Shown here: in pieces, positions 47,445 to 57,792 of the stretch
Position numbering within the stretch: the first letter of the stretch is position 1
How the letters are laid out: each line of letters starts with the position of its first letter
Source: Perkinsus olseni
Taxonomy: Eukaryota > Perkinsozoa > Perkinsida > Perkinsidae
Direction of reading: 5' to 3'
Assembly (NCBI GenBank): GCA_013115135.1
Contig: JABANP010000016.1
Coordinates: forward strand, 248,001 to 312,000
DNA: 64,000 bases
Translations under genes and position numbers: made by a program
The notes under the pieces: generated by a model
Database searches by the model: none
What the model was told of the DNA's origin: nothing
The model's input: only the letters and a program-made list of their open reading frames with translations

Positions 47445-48054
47445 ATGTTGTCATGCATTGTCTACAACGTCTTCGCTCAGGAAGCACCATCCTATCGAGA
47501 GGAAGCCCTCGAGAGTGGAGATCCTGCGGTTCTTCATGCATACGTCAATCAACTTGAGCAACGTGTCAAGTGGCTCACGAAAGAAAACAGCACACTTGAG
47601 GCATTGCTGCACGAGGGCAATGTAAACAGCTCTTCCCACCCGCCTCCGGTCGCGGAGTATTCAGGTTCTCGATACACGGTGCAACGAGTCCTTGCCGGAG
47701 TCAGCAGCCGTGGTTGGACCACCAACCCTCTGCGAACGTTATCAGCGATGCTTGGAATACACAGAACATCTACAAAGCTTGCTGGAGGCCAGAAAGGAGG
47801 AGATGCTGTCTGGTTCTCCGCCAAGAGGGGAGCCTGGAGGCTCCAGATGGCGTCGTTGTCCTGCAGACCTACCCACCAAGCGCGAACTCAACGATGGCAA
47901 AAAGAAGGAACGAACGAATCCGCAGAGTCGATCAGCCATGAACACTGCAGGCAAGAGGACTCAAATCCCCGAACGACCCGTGCCTAGAAGAACAGGCTTA
48001 TCAATGCTTTCCCACAGCAAGCGAGAGCCTGTGCCTCACCCCCCATTCAAGTGA
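47445..48054 (+). CDS. Hypothetical coiled-coil protein, second part
   Basis: From ATG 47445 (MLSCIVYNVFAQEAPSYREE), with helix VLHAYVNQLEQRVKWLTKEN. At about 47.69 kb the sensible reading moves to another frame: TLCERYQRCLEYTEHLQSLL, EARKEEMLSGS and a basic tail to TGA 48054. An intron or indel must join them. It could be a separate gene or the 3' exons of the preceding coiled-coil locus. From about 47.95 kb the DNA parallels 30.6 kb, so its 3' end overlaps a duplicated segment. Confidence 0.35.
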
Positions 48055-48851
48055 TGTGTTAGTTCTCGCAGAACCTCGCGTTGTATCATCCGAAGCTAGT
48101 AGAGTGTAGTTGAGTTATCAGTCTGCTCATGCCTGATAGCTAGTGGATAGATGTTTTTTCGCTGTCATCCAGCCTGTGAGCTAGTTGGTAGGCGATCCAG
48201 AAGATACCTGTTTGCCAAGCCGAACCATCTATCAGTTCAGACTCGGCGCCAGCGCTCCCCTCGACAAAAACGAATTCAGAAGTGTGCGAGGTCAGCACCT
48301 CTCATTCCCTATCAGTTCCAGATGCGGTATCCGTTCGGGCTCGATCAAACTTAAACTAAGACAACAGTGAAAGCGAGGAAGAAGGCAAGAGCGAGCAGTC
48401 ACGCATCCTACCACGACATCCCCATTGCCTGGCCGTGGCGCCGATGCTCGAGGCGTATGCATTTCCAAGCCGAGCGGCCACTTCGTTCTTCGAGCGTCTT
48501 ACATTCTTCCTTCGAGTACGCCTTCTAACATTCGCTCATAAGACCCTCGTACGCGAATGTAGCGCGTCAATTCCGCAGGAGTTTGGTGGCAACAGCGTTA
48601 AGCACTTCATCGGTGCCCACCGCTCGTGGTAGGAAACAGCGAGCCTCGGCCTTCCGAGGATTGATTTGATTTGTCTCTCGATGCATCTTCTGTTTTGGAT
48701 TAGATCTGTTCGGATGCTGTTGCAAAGTGCAAAGCTGGTTGTGGTGAAAAATCCCTCCGGGTTTGTGCTCCCGTCGGAGATAGAATGCAAATGTCACTAA
48801 TACACTTCCAAGTCCACAGCAAATCACAATGCAGCTTTGACTATTCTCACT
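48055..48851. repeat. Duplicated 5' flank of orphan gene 7
   Basis: Parallels 30.7-31.47 kb upstream of copy 3, including the upstream box (about 48462-48515) and the following GCTCATAAGA stretch. No gene. Confidence 0.6.
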
Positions 48852-49892
48852 ATGGCCCTCTGGAACCCCTCCATGTGGTTTGCGTTTTGTTGCGTCTGCT
48901 CTGGTTCCCTACTCGTACAGGCTTCTATCTACGACGACTGGGTTCCTGACGATGAGGTTAGTTATGCTGTCAGAGAACAAGAAGTTCTTTACGCGCAAGT
49001 GGAGAGTGATGTGGAGAAGGATGTGGAGTACTTCTTTATTCCGTGGAACAACGTAGCTGTCAACAGTCTGGAGGACTCGAAGCGTCTCGGCCTGACCAGG
49101 CATAACCAGATACTGCAAGGAAAGGCCATGACCCGAGACAGAAAACCTAAAACATCCGCCCTAGTCGTTTACGATTACGTCCCTCATAACTACTGGAAAG
49201 TGTTGTACCCATGGCGCCAAGGCCTAGGCAACGCGGTCTCGAAGGCTCAGATACTTCGCGTAGCGGATAGCAAGACTTCAGAATATATCGCGGACGTTGC
49301 TTACTTCGGAGGCTGTTTCAAGAGAATTAAGGAGAAAGAGTATTCACATGATGGAGATGAAAGCATCGGAGACGCCCCGCCCCATGTGAAGAAGGAATTG
49401 GATCAGATATGCGAGAAAGGCTTCGCGGCGCTGAAGCCCTCCTCTAGCCTGCCTAACCTGAACGGCACCTACGTCGGTCGCCGCGATGAGAGGAGGGCCG
49501 AGCTGAGATTTCGCGATGGCGTCCTCAAAGACGGAAATCTTGTTATCGAGAATTTCACCGATAATTTCTGGCCCTTTGTCACGCATCACCCGCTCTGCGA
49601 CGGGATCTTATCTGAGGTCAGCCCAGGAGACCACAGAAACAAGGTTATTATACTCAAGAAGTCTAGTGGGGAGGGGGAGATGCTGTGGGAGAGGGGTTTC
49701 AATGTTGAAACCGCTGCAACGCGCAGTCATTCACGTCCACTATGCGATATGGAACGGCACCGTAGAAGGACCATCACTCAATACACACTCAAGGCGTGGG
49801 ACCGCAATTTACCCGACGACTTCATCCTCGAACCCCACTTTGGGAGTGCTTGGAGTAAGTGCAATCCTTTGCGGGCATGTACCATTTTATGA
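48852..49892 (+). CDS. Secreted orphan family protein, copy 7
   Basis: 346 codons from ATG 48852 (MALWNPSMWFAFCC), leader FAFCCVCSGSLLVQA. Core: AVREQEVLYAQVESDVEKDVE, YFFIPWNNVAV, KRLGLTRHNQ, VYDYVPHNYWKV, AQILRVADSKTSEYIADV, GGCFKRIKEKEYSHDGDE, LDQICEKGFAALKPSSSLP, YVGRRDERRAELRFRDG, PFVTHHPLCDGILSEVSPGD, RPLCDMERHRRRTITQYTL. Closest relative is copy 3, sharing both flanks. Followed by a small amidase relic, as in copy 3. Confidence 0.86.
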   Translation: MALWNPSMWFAFCCVCSGSLLVQASIYDDWVPDDEVSYAVREQEVLYAQVESDVEKDVEYFFIPWNNVAVNSLEDSKRLGLTRHNQILQGKAMTRDRKPKTSALVVYDYVPHNYWKVLYPWRQGLGNAVSKAQILRVADSKTSEYIADVAYFGGCFKRIKEKEYSHDGDESIGDAPPHVKKELDQICEKGFAALKPSSSLPNLNGTYVGRRDERRAELRFRDGVLKDGNLVIENFTDNFWPFVTHHPLCDGILSEVSPGDHRNKVIILKKSSGEGEMLWERGFNVETAATRSHSRPLCDMERHRRRTITQYTLKAWDRNLPDDFILEPHFGSAWSKCNPLRACTIL

Positions 49893-50373
49893 TCTTGAAC
49901 GCATAGTATTCACAGTACAAGAAAAGATGCCAATCTCTATCGGCTTTGCGCCCCATCATTTAAATCTCATTAGTTCGCTTATCGAGTATTATCGTGTATT
50001 CGGGAACAAGGTTATTCGGATGCAGTGGATGCCCGTGGTGTATCCCCGAAGTTGTCCTTTCGTCATATCTGGCATGTTGTGTGATGCTTATGATATACTG
50101 TAGTGTTGATAGTATTCTGCTAGAAGACCCTTGATAGTGCAGCTCGCTTTTCATGTACATCAGGCAAAGACTTCATTCTATAATATCCTGGCATCTTTAT
50201 TTCTGAGAAATTTCTTGTTGAGCTCTGCATGCGGCGACAGGAATGAACTTTAATTCTCTGAAATTGAAGGTTTCGAGGGTAAGTCGACGGTGCTAGCAAA
50301 GATCAATATGAACAGTCGGGGCCGCTGAGGAGAATGACAGACGGCCCGCTGTCTTCGACCACTCCATGTGAGC
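49893..50373. other. 3' spacer of orphan gene 7
   Basis: The first about 270 bp parallel the 3' flank of copy 3 (32.49-32.78 kb; shared AGTGCAGCTCGCTT). The remainder is unidentified. No gene. Confidence 0.45.
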
Positions 50374-50539
50374 GCTATTTGGTGCAGACTAACTATGATC
50401 CTTGGGAGGAAGATTCGTCATCTGATCCGAGAAGGACTGTGGCTAAGAACTGCATCAAAGAGCACGGAAAGACTGCTGATGTTGCCTCCACCACTGATGT
50501 TGTTATGGACTGCGTTTTCAAGGACGGTGTATCAACTGC
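50374..50539 (+). pseudogene. Amidase relic (internal C-terminal fragment)
   Basis: Reads YLVQTNYDPWEEDSSSDPRR and TVAKNCIKEHGKTADVASTT, then DCVFKDGVST, matching residues of the intact amidases, and is then cut off. Only about 55 codons remain. Together with the relic at 32792 it shows that copies 3 and 7 each once preceded an amidase gene. Confidence 0.9.
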
Positions 50540-50874
50540 TTACTCCGGAAAGATGCAATGTCGATGATTCTGCGTTAATTGTATTGATTCATGGAAACTC
50601 CACTTCCACCTCGCGAATCTATGACCGGCGCTATTCTGAAGACCAATCGCTAATCAAATGCTACCCCGAGAGTTCCTGTATTACCAAAGGTATTCGAGTA
50701 ACCCTATAGTGAAAACTTGTCCAACGTTCGAACTGGCAGAACTCAAATCCACAACACGAACATTGAAATAACTAAGATTGAGTAATCACATTTCCCACCG
50801 TAGTACCAAGGTTCAGAAAAAATCAGCACAACAGATCATTGAAACTGAGTGAGCTACGACCTACGAAAGTTAAT

Positions 50875-51784
50875 CTAGAACTCCTCTGGGGCGTCAACGT
50901 AGCGGAGATAGGACTTGCCACTGGGCAACTCCTTGATCTCGAGATTCTTGAAACGCTTCTTAGCATCCTCAGTCGCAACACTTGGAGCTACAATGACGCG
51001 CTCGCCTCGCTTCCAGTCGACCGGAGTGGCAAGACTGAAGTCAGCCGTGAGACGAAGGCTGTCGAGAGTGCGGATGAGCTGACAGAAAGAACAAATTTGA
51101 CACTACGAAGGATGCACCGGGGAGTTTGAAACCAACATGAAGAACTCACCTCATCATAATTTCTCCCAGTAGTCGCCGGATACACGACGGAGAGTTTCAG
51201 CTTGTGATCGGGGCCAATCACGAAGAGAGCACGAGCGGGCAGTGGAATGCCAGCAGCATCCTTCTCATTGGGGTCCAACATGCCCAGCATACTCACCTAA
51301 GCAGATAATAGGACTCAGAGAGGCACAGTTGCAGCACACTTACGATTTCTCGATCAGGATCGGCGATGATGGGGTAAGACAAGTCGTCACCGGGCATGTT
51401 CTGATAGGCGAGAACATCCTTACTCCAAGCATGGTGATCCTCGACACTGTCGCAGGAAATACCTAATCGACAAACGGTTTTGTAAAGACCACAAAACAAC
51501 ATCGCGTACCAATTAGCTTCACTCCACGTTTAGCGAACTCCTCTTTGTTCTTCTCCAACGTTCCCAACTCAGTGGTGCACACCGGAGTGAAATCCTTAGG
51601 ATGTGAGAAGAGGATCTGACGAAAGGGCAGCGATTGCCTGGAACTGAAAACTTCGTGGGGGACTCACGGTGTGAGGCTTCTTGGAGTCACTGTCCAGGAA
51701 CTCGTGAAACTTGAAGTCACCCTTGGTAGTTTTGCAATCGAAGTTGGGGAACTCGGCACCGAGCTTCTGCTTAAAATCCGGCAT
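50875..51784 (-). CDS. 1-Cys peroxiredoxin (Prdx6 type)
   Basis: Thiol peroxidase reducing H2O2 and lipid hydroperoxides. Five exons (51668-51784, 51510-51615, 51344-51462, 51150-51296, 50875-51078) with introns of 47-71 bp give 230 codons plus stop, close to the family's about 224. Motifs: GAEFPNFDC, then [15 protein letters not shown] with the peroxidatic Cys, [60 protein letters not shown], and the C-terminal extension typical of the 1-Cys class ([27 protein letters not shown]). Start ATG 51784. It is the only housekeeping-type gene in the array and runs opposite to it. Very secure. Confidence 0.96.
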
Positions 51785-52370
51785 GAGGGAAAGAGAACGC
51801 CTGGGTTAGTCAACTGAAAATGCACCAAGTGAGAGCTCATCTGACGAAGCCCTTCTGGACGAAGCCCTTCTTGAAGCTACTCTGGACGTGTCAATCACAC
51901 ACTACGATTAACAGTCCACGAACAGGAAGACAACGCCGACGTTATCACGTCAGCCGCTGAGGGCAACCCGCGCGGAGGGGCCCTCGCCGACAGAGGAAGG
52001 AGCTAATAAACTTATATAACCAACCCAATCATTGAGGGTGGCGAAAAACCCCATTCTGCGCCTTAAAAGTGATGCCACGGTCGCCTTCAACGTAGACGAA
52101 CATGTGCAACAAGCATCCTTCGGGAAGTTCGAAATCGAGATACTGAACAACTCCATTACGTAGAGGTGCATCACTCACATTCGCATTGTGCGCCCGCGTG
52201 CATTATGTACGCGTATGCCACTTGTAAGTGTGGTGCAACTTGCGCTCGCCAGGGCGTGCGCGCGTAATTTTGTGGCGCGGTTGCGCAGGTTGCAGCTGGA
52301 CACTTTCACAGAATTGGGGGTGGATTTCGGATGGTGTTATGAAACTGAGGAGAGATCAGGGGCCTATTTA
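51785..52370. other. Spacer upstream of peroxiredoxin
   Basis: Probably the peroxiredoxin promoter and 5' UTR. On the minus strand an open stretch near 52.03-52.19 kb reads YLDFELPEGCLLHMFVYVEG, which looks like a real exon fragment of something, but it has no start and no known family. Nothing else. Confidence 0.3.
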
Positions 52371-52520
52371 AAAAGTCTCGCTAAAGAAGCACTTCTTGAG
52401 GTATAAGAACCTCTTATAAGAAATTGTTCAAGAAGCACAGCCTGTTTCAAAAGATTTTCCTTCTTTAAGGCTGACTTCCTATACCTTAAGAAGCCTTAGT
52501 GAGCTTCTCAAGCAATAAAA
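52371..52520. repeat. Foldback (MITE-like) element
   Basis: Imperfect inverted arms of about 40 bp: left contains CTCGCTAAAGAAG, CTTCTTGAGGTATAAGAA; right, read in reverse complement, contains CTCACTAAGG, CTTCTTAAGGTATAGGAA. No coding. It sits directly before the point where a fragment of orphan gene copy 8 begins. Confidence 0.6.
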
Positions 52521-52534
52521 TTCATCGAAAAATA

Positions 52535-52560
52535 GGTGTCCTGGATGGGAATCGAACCGG
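52535..52560 (-). other. tRNA 3'-end-like fragment or primer-binding-site-like sequence
   Basis: The minus strand reads GGTTCGATTCCCATCC, then AGGACACC. Spacing fits a tRNA T-loop, 3' T-stem, 7-base acceptor strand, discriminator and a CC tail. The 5' T-stem does not pair, so it is not a whole tRNA. On the plus strand it resembles a retroelement primer-binding site. Confidence 0.35.
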
Positions 52561-52600
52561 CGTTGGAAACCGCGTTAATTCATTGAGGCATTGAACTTGG

Positions 52601-53440
52601 GATGTTGAATTCTTCTTCATCCCGTGGAACAGCGCTGCTGTTGACAGCATTGAAGAGTCCAGACGGCTCGGCCTTACGAGACAGAAAAAGACATTTCCTG
52701 GGAAGGCCAGAAGCCAGGAGAACGATGCCAAAGAAACGAGCGTGATCGCCTACGACTTCGTACCGTATAACTGCTGGAACATAACACACCCGGGACCACG
52801 TGGCTCAGGCAGATCTGTGGCGAAGGCGCAGATTCTGCGCGTGGTCGATGGTAAGACCGCGGAGTACATCGCTGATGTTGTCCACAGTGGAGGTTGTTTC
52901 AAACGAATTGAAGTGATGACTTCTTCATACACGAGGCAAGAGGGCGCCGCAGCTGAGGAAGCTCCGCAATATGTGCAGCACGAATTGAGACAGATATGCA
53001 ACGATGGCTTCGCAGCTCTCAAGCCCTCCTCTAGCCTGCCGAAACTTGACGGCATCTACGTTAGTAGCCGCGATGAGAGGAATCTGAAGCTCAGATTCCG
53101 CGATGGTCGCATGAAAGACGCGAATCTCACTGTGGAGAGGTTCTTCGGCAGCGGTGTCAGTGTCACATATCAACCTCTCTTTCAATGGGACAATATCCTA
53201 TATCAGCCAATACGACACCGGAAAATTCCTCACGGTTCTGGTCCTCAAAAAATCCATGGGATAGCTCGGAGTCATCTGGAAAGAGTGTCAGGATGAAGAC
53301 TCTGTTTTCATGCAAGACCATTCACTATGTAACATAGAGAAGCACCGCAGGAGGATCATCACTCAGTACCGCCTTGATGTGTAGGACCGCTATTTATCCG
53401 AGGGTTTCATTCTTAGTCGGCATGCTAGCGGGTTGAAATG
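52601..53440 (+). pseudogene. Secreted orphan family, copy 8 (chimeric, broken)
   Basis: Starts inside the family gene (VEFFFIPWNSAAVDS) with no 5' end. To about 53050 it is almost identical to copy 1 (25713-26160). From SRDERNLKLRFRDG on it resembles truncated copy 4 instead, with a frame shift after SVTYQPL, a TAG within KKSMG*LGVIW, and the same TAG in LDV*DRY. Followed by the same spacer as copy 4. A recombinant pseudogene. Confidence 0.88.
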
Positions 53441-54567
53441 AGTGTAACCTTCAAAGAAGATGTGGAGAACGCTATATTAGAGACAGCGGTACGCGAGCAT
53501 TTGCACCGCTGTGGTTTCGCCACTGTAAGCGTTTTATAAGCCACTTATTCGAAATGATTTTTACGTACTGATGCGAGAGAAAGCACCTGCAGGCCGATCA
53601 TACCCTTCGTGAACCGTGGTCTGTCGTGATCGCGAAGGTCTGTAGAGTTCAACAGTTTTATGATGCCTGCAGATTTCGCATCCCATCGTCTTCCATCCTC
53701 TGAGGAGGCTGTACCCCACCGATGATGTTAAACTATCGAGAGGAACTCCAAACTCAGGACATCGTGCTGAGCACCAACCTTCCACAGCGAACACTCTGCC
53801 CAAATCCTTAGATTACCGTATGCCCGTCGCGCTGAGTACACCGCGCGAAATTCACGCCGTGAATATACCAAGGCAATATTTCATGGCATTACGCATTGAA
53901 GAGCTACGTAGTACCTGAGAGATAAGGTGTAGTTGTGCGAACTACAGCGCCTATTTACCGAGGAGCGAAGAATGATTAGGTCCGCCTCTTCTTGCTCTCT
54001 GTGGTAGCCTACTGTCACTGGCTTCACCCTGGTGTGGAAGCGCAACTCACACTCTACTGTCTGTTTCGTACATATGTTCCGGGTATTGCATGAAGGGGGG
54101 CGCCGATAGAGTTGAACAAGGAGTACACTCCAGGGCGTCCCTGCCATAGAGGACCTCAGCAATCTCTCTCTAGGAAAGCATTTGGGGGCAACTCAGCACT
54201 GGATCGTGTAGTTCCACAGTTGTTCGCTCCTAATTCTTCAAGGTGTGCATACCATATCCGAGTCCACGGCTCAATGCCTTGCGTAAAACCCCTCCCTCTC
54301 GTTTGCCTTCGGACTGCCGCGGAGTCTCCTAGATTAGAGGCTGGAGAGCATTAGGGTGTCTCGAATCCACAGAATGCGTCACAACTTAAATGTCCCACTA
54401 CAATCGCTTAGCTAGTCCCGTTTGTGTTGAAACAGAGTGCTAGAAGTACCGAACTGTCCATGAACCCCTCAGTATTAGAGCGGTCCAGTCCTGATCGACA
54501 TTGCTGATCGAGTGCCAACAACTTGTTTGTTCGTTTTCTTTTAATTCCACCTTATACTCGTCGCAAA
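53441..54567. repeat. Array spacer between copy 8 and amidase B
   Basis: Sister of 39771-40843; landmarks such as CATAGAGGACCTCAGCAATC and GAGGCTGGAGAGCATTAGGG are identical. Expected to contain the amidase promoter. No gene. Confidence 0.8.
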
Positions 54568-55860
54568 ATGTTCACACCATCCTCTGCGATAAGAAGCATC
54601 ACGACAGTCACCAGCATGCTATTGATACTGTTGGTGAGTACTTACCCGAAAGAAGCTCTCTGTGCTGTCCCTGCGGATAGTTCGACTACGCTGCCTCCTG
54701 AAGCCCCAACTGTCACTATCGATATGTCGTTGGATCCCGAGGAGCACTTTAAGCCTGCTGTGAGAGCTGTTCTGGATAGACACTCCTACGAGGAGTCTTT
54801 CGGGCCTCTCTTCCGCGGATTTAATGGCACTCTCTTCGATGCTCTCGAGTTGAACGACTCTGATTACCAGAAGTTAGCCGACGCTGCGGGCAAATACTAT
54901 CCGGAACAGTTCAAGGAATTGACAGGTATCTCTGACGAGTTCGCTGCTTATGGTCATGACGTAAGCGTGCAGTATCTCTCGGCCTGGTTCTACGTCGCTG
55001 AGTTGGAGGCTGTTCTCTTCCCTGTACATCCGACTGCGGCTGGTGATGATGATGCCTGGTGTACGGCTGCAATGGTTGCTGATGCTGATGGTACTGTTAT
55101 ACACGGACGAGACCTGGACCATCCTCAAGACTACGCACCATATGCAAAAGCGGTAACTCTCAACTTGAACATCATCAACGTTCCTCATGAGGGTGTCCCG
55201 GACTATAAAGCGGCCGGATTGGCCTGGTTGGCGGCTTCTACAGTGACTGCTGAGGTCCCTGGCCACTTGTCCATGCAGACCAATAGTCGTTACTATCCGA
55301 GCTATAAGACGTGGCCCACCAAGAAGAGCATGTTCGATTACATTTATGAGGGGAGGTTGCCTGTCGCGCAGACGTACAGAGAGATGATCGAGCGTCGTGG
55401 AGTGATTGACTTTGATGAGGCTGTCGATTTCACTAGCAACCACCTGCCTCTCTCATGCCCAGCTTACTTCGCTATGGTTGGTGCAGGATCTAACTTCAAA
55501 GCGGCTGTTGTCAGTCGAGATGAAGACGGACTCGCTGTGTACGCTAACGGCACAAGGACTGAGCCCTTGTATTTGGACAAGCAAGGCGATGAAGCCAATG
55601 ATTGGTATTTGGTGCAGACTAACTACGATCCTTGGGAGGAAGATTCGCCATATGATCCGAGAAGGACTGTAGCTGAGAACTGCATCAAAGAGCACGGTAA
55701 AACTGCTGATGTTGCCTCCACCACTGATGTTGTTATGGACTGCGTTTTCAAGGACGGTGTATCGACTGGTAACACCATCTACACTGCCATCATGGACCCC
55801 ACTGATTCTCAAATTACTACGTATGTAAGATACGACATAACAACCACTAATGACGCATGA
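54568..55860 (+). CDS. Secreted acid ceramidase/NAAA-like amidase B
   Basis: 430 codons from ATG 54568, a near copy of amidase A. By eye only four residues differ (FDYIH/YEG, NFE/KAAV, LDN/KQGD, KER/HGK), none near the presumed nucleophile Cys165 in DDAWCTAAM or the downstream HGRDLDHP, LVQTNYDPW and DPRRTVAENC motifs. Same signal peptide. The whole 3.5 kb around it, including non-coding DNA, is duplicated, so the duplication or a gene-conversion event is recent. Confidence 0.88.
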   Translation: MFTPSSAIRSITTVTSMLLILLVSTYPKEALCAVPADSSTTLPPEAPTVTIDMSLDPEEHFKPAVRAVLDRHSYEESFGPLFRGFNGTLFDALELNDSDYQKLADAAGKYYPEQFKELTGISDEFAAYGHDVSVQYLSAWFYVAELEAVLFPVHPTAAGDDDAWCTAAMVADADGTVIHGRDLDHPQDYAPYAKAVTLNLNIINVPHEGVPDYKAAGLAWLAASTVTAEVPGHLSMQTNSRYYPSYKTWPTKKSMFDYIYEGRLPVAQTYREMIERRGVIDFDEAVDFTSNHLPLSCPAYFAMVGAGSNFKAAVVSRDEDGLAVYANGTRTEPLYLDKQGDEANDWYLVQTNYDPWEEDSPYDPRRTVAENCIKEHGKTADVASTTDVVMDCVFKDGVSTGNTIYTAIMDPTDSQITTYVRYDITTTNDA

Positions 55861-56531
55861 GCCGCTGCTGCTGATAACAATCTACATACAAAGCAGATCT
55901 ATCCGTGACGGTGATTCTCTGTCAGTAATATTTGGCTGATAGTATCGCCAGTTTACTACTACTATGATGTCATGATTACTGCTTCATTTCTCTCACTCTT
56001 GTTTTTCTTCTGCTTGATGATCGACCTCGTCTTACTCTGACAGTCGTCGTACTATCGAAGACATTCATTGAGATACACTCAGGTATTCTTAAATACACAC
56101 TCCCGGTTCGAAGCGTTCTCGCTTCAACTTATCAAGACAAGTGTTGTGCTGGAGTGACGAATGTCGTATAGTTGGATCTGGAGTTTATAACACTGCTGCT
56201 CCCAAAGCTGGTAGTCGACCTAGTGGAAGTCAAAGGAGTTAGCTGTCTTGAATCTACGTGGCCAGTATCCACCCGAGTTGCCGTCCGATTTGCTGTGTGA
56301 TAACCGCTGTACATGGGTGTTATGAATAGGCACGGCACAGCCCGTAATTTTGTGATTCTCAAAAAGAACACCTTCCCGTAGTCTACAGGCTGTAGAATGC
56401 TGTCGTCCGCAGGTATAAGCTTTACACTGTGAAGGCAACAACATCACTTGTGATCAACAACACACTTAGCGGTCGTGAACCCTGAAACTCAGTGTAGGAT
56501 GATCTGATAGATTCACAAGATCGTCGAAACC
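55861..56531. repeat. Amidase B 3' spacer
   Basis: Sister of 42137-42834, lacking two of the three ATTACTATGATGTC units. Ends at the transposon target duplication. No gene. Confidence 0.75.
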
Positions 56532-56540
56532 GCCAGCTTG
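56532..56540. repeat. Target site duplication, left
   Basis: GCCAGCTTG immediately left of the Mutator-like element; the same nine bases follow it at 58974-58982 and occur once in the unoccupied sister locus at 42835-42843. Confidence 0.9.
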
Positions 56541-57009
56541 GGGTGTATCCCAACTGATCCAGTATAAATTCGTCCAGTGGTCATCTCACCCAAAGGTGCA
56601 ACTCGTCCATCTCTGTGCGTCCAGTATAAATTCGTCCAGTATAATTCCATCCAGCGTGACGGTTTCGACCATGAGGCATCCACCGTTTCCATGGGTTTTT
56701 TTGTTTGATCCAGTATCATTTCATCCAGGCATTACCCTTGCGTGAACAGAACACGAACTCGTTGCAATTGCTCGAAACACACATCACTTCACGATCATCG
56801 TCATCGGATCAAATCGGATGATAGCATTCAGCCATAAGGACGAAAAGTAACTTCATACAGAGCGAGGCATTGGGATCATTGTTGAAGTAAAGAAATGATA
56901 ATGAGTATCAAAAGTGCACAACTGATGGAGTACTCCCGCCCGTGGGGACGGGCATAGCACCAAGATATTCGTTTCATAAATAGCAGAACGTCCTGAGCGT
57001 ATACTTCCC

Positions 57010-57425
57010 CTAGCTCGAGTGAGAGCCTCTACAGGTCCTCAAATAAGTGATGTATTGAACGTCTGGCAGTCGTTGAGGATTAGGATGCCAAGAAGTCCCA
57101 CAATACTCTGGAAAATTCGCATTAAATGATCGAGCCAAAGTCTCCTCGCACTCCTTACGGCATCTAGTAGGCTTACGATAATTATCCCCACATTGCAGCC
57201 GGTGGAAGAGCCTATTATACTCATCGTACTGGTCAGTGATGGTCCAATGCAATATGATAGAACCCAGGGTGACGGATTGACAGAGTGTTATAGAGAGTAT
57301 GGTGATACGCCTCAGCTAAATTGGACGTTCTCTCACGAGAACCGGCGTGGTTCCACTTAGTACAAGGAAAAAGCGGTGGGCGCGAATCAGTACCAATGAA
57401 CGTTTTCGTGAAATACTTCACGAAG
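57010..57425 (-). pseudogene. Transposase fragment, first copy
   Basis: Same protein region as 57793-58554 (FVKYFTKTFIGTDSRPPLF, ERTSNLAEAYHHTL), but truncated at its N-terminal side by the junction at 57425/57426 and frame-shifted near TDQYDEY. Confidence 0.8.
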
Positions 57426-57792
57426 GGGTGTATCTCAACTGATCCAGTATAAATTCGTCCAGTGGTCATCTCACCCAAAGGTGCAACTCGCCCATCTCTG
57501 TGCGTCCAGTATAAATTCGTCCAGTATAATTCCATCCAGCGTGACGGTTTCGACCATGTTTCATCTACCGTTTCCATGGGATTTTTCATTTGATCCAGTA
57601 TCATTTCATCCAGGCATTACCCTTGCGTGAACAGAACACGAACTCGTTGCAATTGCTCGAAACACACATCACTTCACGATCATCGTCATCGGATCAAATC
57701 GGATAATAGCATTCAGCCATAAGGACGAAAAGTAACTTCATACAGAGCGAGGCATTGGGATCATTGTTGAAGTAAAGAAATGATGATGAGTA

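Noticed and set aside
52535..52600. Complete tRNA gene on the minus strand
   Set aside because: Only the 3' T-loop, T-stem half and acceptor half fit; the 5' T-stem and the rest of the cloverleaf do not pair.
34764..56400. ACAGGCTGTRG motif as a dispersed binding site (34.77, 39.03, 42.69, 56.39 kb)
   Set aside because: The 42.69 and 56.39 kb sites are the same duplicated spacer, and short arms of 6 bp are expected by chance; kept only within the palindrome finding.
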